64,000 nt of DNA from Lentzea terrae. GTDB lineage: Bacteria; Actinomycetota; Actinomycetes; Mycobacteriales; Pseudonocardiaceae. The notes under the pieces are model-generated. The model ran no database searches and was not told where the DNA came from. It saw nothing but the letters and a program-made list of their open reading frames with translations. The first letter of the stretch is position 1; every line of letters starts with the position of its first letter. The stretch covers positions 245,541 through 309,540 of the forward strand of contig NZ_QFWW01000024.1 in assembly GCF_003265345.1 (NCBI RefSeq). The letters run 5' to 3'. This document shows, piece after piece, positions 8,345 to 15,894 of the stretch. A program made the position numbers and the translations under genes.

Positions 8345-8712
8345 TCCAGTCGGTCCACGACGCCGCACAGCGGGCCGCCCGCCTGCATCTCCGCCAGCGA
8401 GGTGCGGAGCTCGGCCAGCCGGCGTTCGGACTCGGCGACCAACGCGGCGGCCATGCGCCCCCACTCCTCCGTGCCCGCCGACGGTGGCAGGTCGGCGAAC
8501 AGCTCCGCGATCTCCCGGACGGTCAGGCCCACCCGCTGGGCCAGCTTCGCGACCTTGATCCGGCACGAGGCCGAGTCGTCGAACAGCCGCCGGCCGCCGC
8601 TGTCCCTGATGGCGGTGATGACCCCGTGCTGCTCGTAGAACCGGACAGCCGAGGGGGCGACGCCCGCGGCACGAGCCACGTCGCCGACAGTCAGTGCGAT
8701 GGCCTGCGTCAT
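8314..8712 (-). CDS. MerR-family transcriptional regulator
   Basis: The 132-residue protein has the MerR winged helix (TVGDVARAAGVAPSAVRFYEQHGVI, then GGRRLFDDSASCRIKVAKLAQRVGLTVREI) and a coiled-coil dimer helix (ERRLAELRTSLAEM). The effector end (GGPLCGVVDRLDQYNESRTSA) has one cysteine and lacks the SoxR four-cysteine iron-sulphur motif, so the ligand is unknown. It diverges from the flavin reductase/esterase-like fusion. An inverted repeat in the intergenic region fits a MerR operator, so the fusion gene is the obvious target. Confidence 0.9.
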   Translation of the reverse strand: MTQAIALTVGDVARAAGVAPSAVRFYEQHGVITAIRDSGGRRLFDDSASCRIKVAKLAQRVGLTVREIAELFADLPPSAGTEEWGRMAAALVAESERRLAELRTSLAEMQAGGPLCGVVDRLDQYNESRTSA

Positions 8713-8730
8713 GCCACGACCGTAGCTGGC

Positions 8731-8761
8731 TTGACTTCAACAAAGGTTGAACTTGCAACCT
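8731..8761 (+). promoter_or_regulatory. MerR-type operator/promoter
   Basis: A TTGACT -35-like hexamer (8731-8736) is followed by the inverted repeat TTCAAC-aaag-GTTGAA (8736-8751) and a second arm pair, GGTTG/CAACC. A 19-bp spacer would put the -10 at CAACCT (8756-8761), the long spacing MerR activators act on. Transcription would then begin at or just before ATG 8769, and no Shine-Dalgarno is present, so a leaderless transcript is likely. Confidence 0.55.
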
Positions 8762-8768
8762 GGCCGAC

Positions 8769-10397
8769 ATGAGTCAACAACTGGAATTCGTCGTCGTGGT
8801 CGCGAGTGTGCGGGAGCCGCGGATCGGGCGGACGATCGCGGACTGGGTCGTCGCGCAGATGCCCGGCGGCGTTCGCGTCCGGCTGGTGGACCTCGCCGAG
8901 GTCGAGCTGCCACCGGACGCGGACCTGCGCCCCGGCGGTGGTGTGCGGACGCCGGTGTCGGACGTGCTCGCCGCCGCGGACGGCTTCGTCATCGTGACGC
9001 CCGAGTACAACCACGCCTACCCGGCGACCCTCAAGCGCCTGCTCGACTGGCACTACGGCGAGTGGATGTTCAAGGCCGCGACCGTCGTGCCCTACGGCGT
9101 GCGCGGCGGGCTGCTGGCGGGGGAGCACCTGCGCCCCGTGCTCGCCGAGCTGTCGATGGTCACCACCCGGCGCATGGTCGCGCTCCACGCGCCCTGGGCA
9201 CACCTGTCGGAAGGCCGCTACACGCCGTCCTCCGGGGAGGACGTGGCGCTCGGCGAGGCCCTGCGCGAGTTGACGTGGTGGGCGCGTGCCCTGCGCCGAG
9301 CGCGCCACGACCACCCGTACGAGCTTCTCGACTGGCTGGGCGCGCAGCGGGCGGACACGGACGCGGAGGCGCTCACCGATCTGGTGGGGCACGCCTCGGT
9401 CGTCGGGCTGGGTACCGGGACTCGGGGTGGGCGCGAGACCTTCGCGGTCGTGACGCGGGCGACGCAGGAGCTCGTCGCGCGCGGCTTCCGGGTGATCGCG
9501 ATCCTGGACAACCCGCGGGTCGTCGAGCTGTACGACCGGTACGTGCGCGGCGAGGACGTCGACGTCGAGGCCGCGCTGCACCAGGCGTGGGGGCCGTGGC
9601 GCACCGAGGAGATGCGGGAGGCGCTGGACTCGTTGCGACGCCGCAACGCCGACCACCCCGGCGACCCCGTGCGCGTGGTCGGCGTGGGCGGATCGGCCGT
9701 GCGCCCCGCCGACTACGACCGCGTGCTGGACCTGGTCGCCGCGCCGGAGGCGGCCAAGATCCGCGAGCTGTTCGAGGTCATCCGCACCGCGCACGACAAC
9801 GGTGAGCACGTGCAGCGGGCGCAGGGCACTCACCCCGGAATCCCGTTCGTGGAACTGGCTCGCGAAGCACGCGCGATCGCCGGCGGGGCAAGTGCCGAGG
9901 CCGACGGCCTCCTCGACGCGATCGTCGAGCACCACGCGAACGCGATCGGCGTGGGGTACGACGTCGCCCGCGAGGAACGCGCGGCCGCCGAGCGGGTGCT
10001 GGCGCTGCGACCCGCACGCGTCGTGCTGTGGGAGGGCAGCGCACACGTCGCCGCGGACGCCATGATGGGCGGACATTTGCGTGCGGAGCTGGGGGAGGCG
10101 TACGCGGCGGTGCACGTGACGTTCGGCCACGGCCAGGTCCACGGCGTCGACGTGCCGCCTCCGGTGCCCGGCTCCCTCGAGGACGTCCTGCTCGCGGCGG
10201 GCGGCGCGCGGACACTGCCGCTGGGCGACGGAGCCCCGGCCGCCCTGCACGCGCCGTGGCGGACCCGGCTGATCTCCGGGCTCTACGACCCGGCCCGCGA
10301 CAGCGAGCACTACCACGAGGTGCGCTCGCTGCGCGGTGCCTACGACGCCGTCGTCTTCGTCCCGGAGATCTCGCCGGTCAGGATGCTGGTCGCGTAG
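8769..10397 (+). CDS. Fusion of NAD(P)H-dependent FMN reductase and erythromycin-esterase-like domain
   Basis: The 542-residue protein begins with a flavodoxin-fold FMN reductase domain (about 1-185: VVVASVREPRIGRTIADWV, then VIVTPEYNHAYPATLKRLLDW, the typical flavin-phosphate and PEYN motifs). A second domain (about 205-542) resembles the erythromycin esterase (Ere) family, with GxxTxxGxRETF, GFRVIAILDN, YDRYVRGED and AHVA segments. The family's catalytic GExxHG reads GTGTRG here, losing both the Glu and the His, and the later Glu is also replaced, so macrolide hydrolysis is unlikely. Ere-like parts have sometimes been fused to other enzymes in stress loci, so a non-esterase role is inferred. 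It is probably controlled by the divergent MerR. Confidence 0.8.
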   Translation: MSQQLEFVVVVASVREPRIGRTIADWVVAQMPGGVRVRLVDLAEVELPPDADLRPGGGVRTPVSDVLAAADGFVIVTPEYNHAYPATLKRLLDWHYGEWMFKAATVVPYGVRGGLLAGEHLRPVLAELSMVTTRRMVALHAPWAHLSEGRYTPSSGEDVALGEALRELTWWARALRRARHDHPYELLDWLGAQRADTDAEALTDLVGHASVVGLGTGTRGGRETFAVVTRATQELVARGFRVIAILDNPRVVELYDRYVRGEDVDVEAALHQAWGPWRTEEMREALDSLRRRNADHPGDPVRVVGVGGSAVRPADYDRVLDLVAAPEAAKIRELFEVIRTAHDNGEHVQRAQGTHPGIPFVELAREARAIAGGASAEADGLLDAIVEHHANAIGVGYDVAREERAAAERVLALRPARVVLWEGSAHVAADAMMGGHLRAELGEAYAAVHVTFGHGQVHGVDVPPPVPGSLEDVLLAAGGARTLPLGDGAPAALHAPWRTRLISGLYDPARDSEHYHEVRSLRGAYDAVVFVPEISPVRMLVA

Positions 10398-10402
10398 CGC
10401 GA

Positions 10403-11125
10403 TCAGCGGCGGCCGCGGGGCTCGTCGTCGCGTTCGACCTCGACGCGCTCCTTGCGCACCTGGCCTTTGACGTTCTTCTGTTCGGTGACGGCGTCCTTCT
10501 CCAGCCGGACCCGCTCCACGGCCTCCGTGCGCTTCTGCACCATCGGTTCCTCGCGGTGCAGGGTGACCTCCGCCTGTTCGTCGGAGAACGCCTTGCCCGC
10601 GGTGCCCTGCGCGGGCTCGCGGACCACGCGGACCTCCTCGTGCGTCACCGGCACGGTGACGTTGCGCTGCTCGGTGACCGTGTGCTTGACCAGCCGCACC
10701 CGGCCCGTCTCGATGTTGCGGGTGCCGACGTCGAGCTTCTCCTCGGAGAGCGTGACCTCGGCACCGCGGCCGGAGCGCAGCCGGTCGTGGTCACCGGTCT
10801 TGGCCTGCGGAATCTGGATCCCGTAGTGCCGGTAGAGCGCGTCCTGCTCCTCGTCCGACATGTGGTCGCCGGCGGTGTGCACGGCCGGCGCGTCCTTCAC
10901 CTGCTCCTTGGCGACGGGGACGGTGATCGCGCCGGCCGCCACCTGTCCCTGCTGGATCGGCACGAAGCTCTCCTTCATGCCGAACAGTCCGGTGTGGACC
11001 TCGGCCCACATCGGCCTGCCGGTGCCGTCCTCGAGCCACACCCGCTTGACCGAACCGATCTTCTCGCCCCTGTTGTCGATCACGTCGCAGTCGTACAGAG
11101 CCTCAACGTGCGTCTGATCGATCAT
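10403..11125 (-). CDS. PRC-barrel / DUF2382 (YsnF/AvaK) stress protein
   Basis: The 240-residue protein starts at ATG 11125 after GGGAGAG. An N-terminal PRC-barrel domain (about 5-80, LYDCDVIDNRGEKIGSVKRV) is followed by a linker (residues 85-110, SDEEQDALYRHYGI). A C-terminal DUF2382 domain follows (about 125-235), with two charged heptad-like repeats: LSEEKLDVGTRNIETGRVRL then VTEQRNVTVPVTHEEVRV, and again LHREEPMVQKRTEAVERV then VTEQKNVKGQVRKERVEV. Such proteins are abundant in actinobacteria under osmotic or oxidative stress; the molecular role is unknown. It converges on the fusion gene with only 5 bp between the stops. Confidence 0.88.
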   Translation of the reverse strand: MIDQTHVEALYDCDVIDNRGEKIGSVKRVWLEDGTGRPMWAEVHTGLFGMKESFVPIQQGQVAAGAITVPVAKEQVKDAPAVHTAGDHMSDEEQDALYRHYGIQIPQAKTGDHDRLRSGRGAEVTLSEEKLDVGTRNIETGRVRLVKHTVTEQRNVTVPVTHEEVRVVREPAQGTAGKAFSDEQAEVTLHREEPMVQKRTEAVERVRLEKDAVTEQKNVKGQVRKERVEVERDDEPRGRR

Positions 11126-11179
11126 GGTGCTCTCCCTCTGCGTTGGCTGTCGGTTTGCCCACGCGAGGTACCCGCCGTG

Positions 11180-11222
11180 CGGGCGCGGTCCCGGCCACCC
11201 ACTGACCGGGTGACCGCGCCCG
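11180..11222 (-). terminator. Stem-loop downstream of the SDR gene
   Basis: Perfect 11-bp arms (CGGGCGCGGTC at 11180-11190 and GACCGCGCCCG at 11212-11222) enclose a 21-base loop. It follows the SDR stop on the minus strand, before the DUF2382 gene. There is no U-tract, which is usual for high-GC terminators. Confidence 0.4.
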
Positions 11223-11248
11223 CCCGGCAATTCAGTCGAGTGAGTGAC

Positions 11249-11974
11249 TCACCAGGGCACGACGCCCTCGTCGTCGAAGAAGCCGCCGCGCGGACCGTCG
11301 TCCGGGAGGGTGGCGAGCCGGATTGCGATCGCGGCACCCTGCTCCGGCGTCCGGAGACCGGCGAATCCGGTGAAGTCGGTCGCGACGTAACCGGGGCAGC
11401 AGGCGTTCACGATGACGTTGGTGTCCGCGAGTCCGCGCGCGTACTGGACGGTGAGGCTGTTGAGCATCGACTTCGACGGTGCGTACGCGGCCATGATCGG
11501 ACCGGTCCGCAGCGTCAGCGAGCCCATGTTGCTCGACACGTTGACGATGCGGGGCGATGCCGCGCGGCGCAGCAGCGGGAGCAGTGCGTTCGTCACCCGC
11601 ACGACCCCGAGGACGTTGGTGTCGAGAACCGTGCGGACGACGTCGAGGTCGAGCGTCGCCGGGTCCTGTGCGCCGCCGTCGGTCCTGCCTCCGATTCCCG
11701 CGTTGTTGACGAGCACGTCGAGCCGGCCGGCCGTCTGCTCGATCGTTGCCGCGGCCGCGGTGACGCTGTCGTCGGACGTGACGTCGAGTTCGACTCCGAA
11801 GGCGTCAACGCCGGTGGCGCGCAGTCGTTCGACGGCTTCCTTGCACCTGACGTCGTCGCGTGCGCCCACGGCGACCGTGAAACCGAGCGCTCCGAGGCCC
11901 TGCGCGATGGCGTGACCGATTCCCTTGTTCGCGCCGGTGACCAGCGCGATCTTCGTGTCCTTCACCTGGTCCAT
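11249..11974 (-). CDS. Short-chain dehydrogenase/reductase
   Basis: The 241-residue classical SDR has the Rossmann glycine motif TGANKGIGHAIA (about 14-25), the NNAG motif (about 92), the catalytic Ser in VNVSSNMG (about 141) and YAPSK (about 155), so the fold and active site are complete. It probably oxidises or reduces a carbonyl/alcohol with NADP(H); the early GARDD segment after the second strand does not settle the cofactor. The substrate is unknown. It diverges from a LysR regulator with a LysR box between them, the usual arrangement for a regulator and its target. Confidence 0.9.
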   Translation of the reverse strand: MDQVKDTKIALVTGANKGIGHAIAQGLGALGFTVAVGARDDVRCKEAVERLRATGVDAFGVELDVTSDDSVTAAAATIEQTAGRLDVLVNNAGIGGRTDGGAQDPATLDLDVVRTVLDTNVLGVVRVTNALLPLLRRAASPRIVNVSSNMGSLTLRTGPIMAAYAPSKSMLNSLTVQYARGLADTNVIVNACCPGYVATDFTGFAGLRTPEQGAAIAIRLATLPDDGPRGGFFDDEGVVPW

Positions 11975-12020
11975 GCTCGGCGCGCGGCACCCGCGCTGTC
12001 CAAGATCGATTCAGTCCGCT

Positions 12021-12041
12021 CTGATACTCGCCGGGTATCAG
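12021..12041. promoter_or_regulatory. LysR-type operator between SDR and LysR genes
   Basis: A perfect inverted repeat, CTGATAC (12021-12027) and GTATCAG (12035-12041), is separated by 7 bp. It contains the T-N11-A pattern recognised by LysR regulators. It lies 13 bp before the lysR start and 46 bp before the SDR start. Confidence 0.75.
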
Positions 12042-12054
12042 TAGGCTCGGCGAG

Positions 12055-12912
12055 GTGGCCGATCTCGAGACCCGCGAGCTCAGGTACTTCGTCGCCGTCG
12101 CCGAGGAACTGCACTTCGGCCGCGCGGCCGCCCGGCTCGGGATCGCTCAGCCACCGCTCTCCCGCGCGATCCGCCAGCTCGAACGCCGGCTAGGTGTCCA
12201 GCTGCTGGACCGGGACCGCCGAGGAGCGGCGCTCACCGAGGCAGGCCGGGTACTGCTCGGCGAGGCGAGAGTCGCACTGGACGCCGTCGCGGCCGCCGAG
12301 CGCCGGACGCGCCGTGCCGGGGAGCGCTCGCTGGTGCTCGTCACGAAGGCCGGGGCGTCCCACGAGCTGCTGCGACGACTCCTGGACGCGCTGGCGAGCG
12401 AACCCGGTGCACCACCGGTGGAGGTGCTGCTGTGCGAGGTCGGCGAGCAGGCGCACCGGCTGCGCGACGGGCAGGCCGACGTGGCGATCATGCATCGCCC
12501 CTACGACGACCTCGCCGGGTTCGACACCGCGGACCTCTGCGTCGAGGGCCAGGTCGCGATCCTTCCGGCGGCACATCCGCTGGCGGCACGCGAGCAGCTC
12601 ACGCTGGCGGACGTGAGCGACGTGCCCGGCCTGCCGATCGCCCGCTGGCCCCGGCTCGACGGGACGTATCCCGACGGGCCGGGGCCGGAGGTCCGCACCC
12701 AGTCGCAGCTCGCCCAGCTCGTGGCACTCGGCAAGTGCCTGCTCGTCATCCCCGCTTCGAGCCGTGCCTGGCAGTGGCCGGAACACGTCGCGGTGCCCGT
12801 CGTCGACGCACCTGACGTCACGACGGTGATCGCTTGGCCGCGGAGCAGTCACTCCCAGGCGATCGCGGCACTCGTGCGTTCGGCGTCGTCAGTCGCAGAC
12901 GGCTCCGCGTGA
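12055..12912 (+). CDS. LysR-family transcriptional regulator
   Basis: The 285-residue protein starts at GTG 12055. The N-terminal winged helix-turn-helix (residues about 6-65, LRYFVAVAEELHFGRAAARLGIAQPPLSRAIRQLERRLGVQLLDR) is canonical. It is followed by a periplasmic-binding-like effector domain (about 90-280). It diverges from an SDR gene and likely controls it through the palindrome at 12021-12041. The 3' end overlaps the convergent ilvD by 24 bp. Confidence 0.93.
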   Translation: MADLETRELRYFVAVAEELHFGRAAARLGIAQPPLSRAIRQLERRLGVQLLDRDRRGAALTEAGRVLLGEARVALDAVAAAERRTRRAGERSLVLVTKAGASHELLRRLLDALASEPGAPPVEVLLCEVGEQAHRLRDGQADVAIMHRPYDDLAGFDTADLCVEGQVAILPAAHPLAAREQLTLADVSDVPGLPIARWPRLDGTYPDGPGPEVRTQSQLAQLVALGKCLLVIPASSRAWQWPEHVAVPVVDAPDVTTVIAWPRSSHSQAIAALVRSASSVADGSA

Positions 12913-14568
12913 AGCCGAGCCGACCAGCTTGGCGTACTTGGCGAGCACGCCGCGTTCGTAGCGCGGGGGCAGCGGTGCCCAGCCTTCACGGCGTGAGTCC
13001 AGGTCGGCGTCGACGTCGAGCGTGCCCTCGGCGACGTTCAGCGTGATCCGGTCGCCGTCGCGGACGAACGCGATGGGGCCGCCGTCGACCGCCTCCGGTG
13101 CCACGTGGCCGACGCACAACCCCGTGGTGCCGCCGGAGAACCGGCCGTCGGTGAGCAGCAGGACGTCCTTGCCGAGGCCCGCGCCCTTGATCGCCGCGGT
13201 GATGGCGAGCATCTCGCGCATGCCCGGCCCGCCCTTGGGGCCCTCGTAGCGGATCACCACGACGTCGCCCGCGGTGATCGTGCCGTCTTCCAACGCGTCC
13301 ATCGCGGCGCGCTCGCGGTCGAACACGCGCGCGGTACCGGTGAAGACGTCCGAGTCGAAGCCGGCCGACTTCACCACGGCGCCCTCCGGGGCGAGCGAGC
13401 CCTTGAGGATCGTGATGCCGCCGGTGTGGTGGATGGGCTTGTCGAGCGCGCGCAGGACGTTGCCGTCGGGGTCGGGCGGCGCGATGTCGGCGAGGTTCTC
13501 GGCGACCGTGCGGCCGGTGACGGTGAGGCAGTCGCCGTGCAGCAGACCGGCGTCCAGCAACGCCTTCATCACCACGGGCACGCCGCCGATGCGGTCGACG
13601 TCGGTCATCACGTGCCGCCCGAACGGCTTCACGTCGGCCAGGTGCGGCACGCGCGCGCCGATGCGGCTGAAGTCGTCCAGCGTGAGCTCGACGCCGGCCT
13701 CGTGCGCGATCGCGAGGAGGTGCAGCACCGCGTTGGTGGAGCCGCCGAACGCCATGACGACGGCGATCGCGTTCTCGAACGCCTCGCGCGTCATGATCTG
13801 CCGGGCGGTGATGCCCTTGCGGAGCATCTCGACCACGGCCTGGCCGGACTTCCGCGCGAACCCGTCCCGGCGCCGGTCGGTGGCCGGGGGAGCGGCACTG
13901 CCGGGCAACGACATGCCCAGCGCCTCGGCCGCACTGGCCATCGTGTTCGCCGTGTACATGCCGCCGCACGCGCCCTCGCCGGGGCAGATCGCGCGTTCGA
14001 TCAGGTCGACGTCCTCGCGGCTCATCAAACCGCGCGAACACGCTCCGACGGCCTCGAACGCGTCGATGATCGTGACCTCGCGTTCGGTGCCGTCGGTCAG
14101 CGTGACCCGGCCGGGCAGGATCGAGCCCGCGTAGAGGAACACGCTGGCCAGGTCGAGCCGCGCGGCCGCCATCAGCATGCCGGGCAACGACTTGTCGCAG
14201 CCGGCCAGCAGCACCGAGCCGTCGAGCCGCTCCGCCTGCATCACCGTCTCGACGCTGTCGGCGATCACCTCGCGCGAGACCAGTGAGAAGTGCATGCCCT
14301 CGTGGCCCATCGAGATGCCGTCCGACACCGAGATCGTGCCGAACTCGAGCGGGTACCCGCCGGCCGCGTGCACCCCGTCCTTCGACGCCTTCGCGAGGCG
14401 GTCCAGCGACAGGTTGCACGGCGTGATCTCGTTCCACGACGAGGCAACACCGATCTGCGGCTTCTCCCAGTCCTCGTCGCCCATGCCGACGGCCCGGAGC
14501 ATCCCGCGCGCGGCGGTGCGCTCCAGGCCGTCGGTCACGTCCCGGCTGCGTGGCTTCACGTCTGTCAT
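12889..14568 (-). CDS. ilvD: Dihydroxy-acid dehydratase
   Basis: The 559-residue protein is full length for IlvD and catalyses dehydration of 2,3-dihydroxy-isovalerate and -methylvalerate to the 2-keto acids in valine/isoleucine synthesis. The iron-sulphur ligands are visible as C51 (NEITPCNLS), C124 (LAGCDKSLPGM) and C201 (CPGEGACGGMYTANTM). C-terminal motifs include KGPGVM-like GPKGGPGMREML and TDGRFSGGTTGLCVGH. The gene stands alone; other ilv genes are not in the window, as is common in actinobacteria. Confidence 0.97.
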   Translation of the reverse strand: MTDVKPRSRDVTDGLERTAARGMLRAVGMGDEDWEKPQIGVASSWNEITPCNLSLDRLAKASKDGVHAAGGYPLEFGTISVSDGISMGHEGMHFSLVSREVIADSVETVMQAERLDGSVLLAGCDKSLPGMLMAAARLDLASVFLYAGSILPGRVTLTDGTEREVTIIDAFEAVGACSRGLMSREDVDLIERAICPGEGACGGMYTANTMASAAEALGMSLPGSAAPPATDRRRDGFARKSGQAVVEMLRKGITARQIMTREAFENAIAVVMAFGGSTNAVLHLLAIAHEAGVELTLDDFSRIGARVPHLADVKPFGRHVMTDVDRIGGVPVVMKALLDAGLLHGDCLTVTGRTVAENLADIAPPDPDGNVLRALDKPIHHTGGITILKGSLAPEGAVVKSAGFDSDVFTGTARVFDRERAAMDALEDGTITAGDVVVIRYEGPKGGPGMREMLAITAAIKGAGLGKDVLLLTDGRFSGGTTGLCVGHVAPEAVDGGPIAFVRDGDRITLNVAEGTLDVDADLDSRREGWAPLPPRYERGVLAKYAKLVGSASRGAVCD

Positions 14569-14587
14569 GGAGGCACGCTAGCTCGTT

Positions 14588-15760
14588 TCAGGCCGGGTTC
14601 GCTGCGTGAGTCAGCGTCTCCCAGGCGATGAACAGGTTGTCGGTCCCGTGTGGACGATTCGACTCGGTGTAGAGCTGGGTGTTCGCCATCGCGATGCCCA
14701 GCCGGGTGTGCAGCGCGTTGAAGCTCACCTCCGGCGTCGGCCCGAGCTCACGCGAGTACGAGCCGCCGCACAGCCACGACGGCACCGGCGTGCCGTTCTG
14801 GTATTTGGTGTGCAGGCCCCAGGCGTGCCGCATGCGCTCCCGGATCTCACCCCAGATGTCCTGGCCCTGGTGCCGCGCGGTCTCCGCGAAGTGCGCGGCC
14901 GCGGCGAGCCCGTAGCCGGTGTGCGCGAAGTCCCGGCAGGTCTCCTGGGTGAGCCCGTCGACGAACGTGGACTGGTTGTGCCAGTAGGAGATGATCTCGT
15001 CGCGGGTGTCGATCCCGCTGCCCGGCGGCGTCTTCGGCAGCGCGCCGTCCGTCGTCAGGTAGATGTAGGCCTGGATGCGGGTGCGGAAGATGCCGACCGC
15101 CTTGTCGTAGGCCGCCCGGTCCTCCAGGAAGACCGCGATGCCGAGCGAGGCCTCCATCATGCTGAGTTCCCAGTTGCCGTTGGTGTTCGCGCGGCCGTTC
15201 GCGATCTCCGGCAGGTAGACGTCGCGCAGCATGGTGCCGAACCTCGCGCTGTTCGGCCAGTTCCCGTGGACGTGCTTGATGATCTCGGCGGCCTTGGGCC
15301 AGCTGCTCGCGGACCACGCGGTCTGCAGCGGCGCGTTCGAGTTGGTGTGGTCGCGGATCGTGGCCGACCAGGCGTCCATGATCTCGATGGCCTTGGCCGC
15401 GTACCGGTTGTCGCGGGTGATGTACCAGATCAACGAGAGCGTGTACGCGGCGAGCGCGTCCTGGCGCTCGTCGGTGCAGCCGTAGTTCGGATTGGTGTAA
15501 GGGCCGCACTCCACGACCGCTCGCGGCTTCGGGACGCGGGACAGGGAGGCGTACGGGCTCGCCATCATGCGGTCGTACGCGAGCTTCCACGGCTGGGCGC
15601 CCGCTTGGACCTTGGTGCGGATGAAGTCCAGCTGTGGACGGGAGACCCCGACTCCGGGGTGGACGAACGTCACCGGTGCGGCCTGGGAGGCCGCACCGGT
15701 GACCGGTACCAGCAGCGTTGCCAGCAGTGCGATCAGCACCGCGCAGGAACGGGTGACCAT
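14588..15760 (-). CDS. Secreted alginate-lyase-family polysaccharide lyase
   Basis: The 390-residue protein has a Sec signal peptide (MVTRSCAVLIALLATLLVPVTGAASQA) and an all-alpha barrel domain typical of the alginate lyase superfamily (PF05426). Visible segments include VHPGVGVSRPQLDFIRTKV, YTLSLIWYITRDNRYAAKAIEIMDAW, TNGNWELSMMEASLGIAVF (Asn/Trp/Glu cleft motif) and ETCRDFAHTGYGLAAAAHFAE with the conserved His. It would cleave an acidic polysaccharide outside the cell; the true substrate cannot be read from sequence. The gene is monocistronic and separated from upstream genes by a strong hairpin. Confidence 0.85.
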   Translation of the reverse strand: MVTRSCAVLIALLATLLVPVTGAASQAAPVTFVHPGVGVSRPQLDFIRTKVQAGAQPWKLAYDRMMASPYASLSRVPKPRAVVECGPYTNPNYGCTDERQDALAAYTLSLIWYITRDNRYAAKAIEIMDAWSATIRDHTNSNAPLQTAWSASSWPKAAEIIKHVHGNWPNSARFGTMLRDVYLPEIANGRANTNGNWELSMMEASLGIAVFLEDRAAYDKAVGIFRTRIQAYIYLTTDGALPKTPPGSGIDTRDEIISYWHNQSTFVDGLTQETCRDFAHTGYGLAAAAHFAETARHQGQDIWGEIRERMRHAWGLHTKYQNGTPVPSWLCGGSYSRELGPTPEVSFNALHTRLGIAMANTQLYTESNRPHGTDNLFIAWETLTHAANPA

Positions 15761-15836
15761 GCCGCCAGTGTCAGTGGTCTATACCTTTGCGGTCAATCAT
15801 TCCGGAACAAGGTTCAAGCTGATGAACGGAACAACG

Positions 15837-15873
15837 AAATCCCCCGGTGCGCGGGAGGTGCACCGGGGGATTT
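15837..15873. terminator. Strong hairpin terminator after the DUF1996 gene
   Basis: Perfect 14-bp arms (AAATCCCCCGGTGC at 15837-15850 and its complement at 15860-15873) flank a 9-base loop. The A/T ends allow a U-run on the minus strand, so it terminates the DUF4142-DUF1996 transcript, whose last gene stops at 15895. Confidence 0.8.
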
Positions 15874-15894
15874 CGGCAGATCAGTCAGACAGCG

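Noticed and set aside
8709..10316. 535-residue minus-strand frame opposite the reductase/esterase fusion
   Set aside because: The composition is Arg/His/Gln-rich without motifs, and it would overlap the merR promoter. It is a shadow of the fusion gene.
8769..10397. Interpretation of the fusion as a macrolide resistance esterase
   Set aside because: The catalytic Glu/His motif of the family is replaced, so hydrolytic resistance cannot be supported from the sequence.
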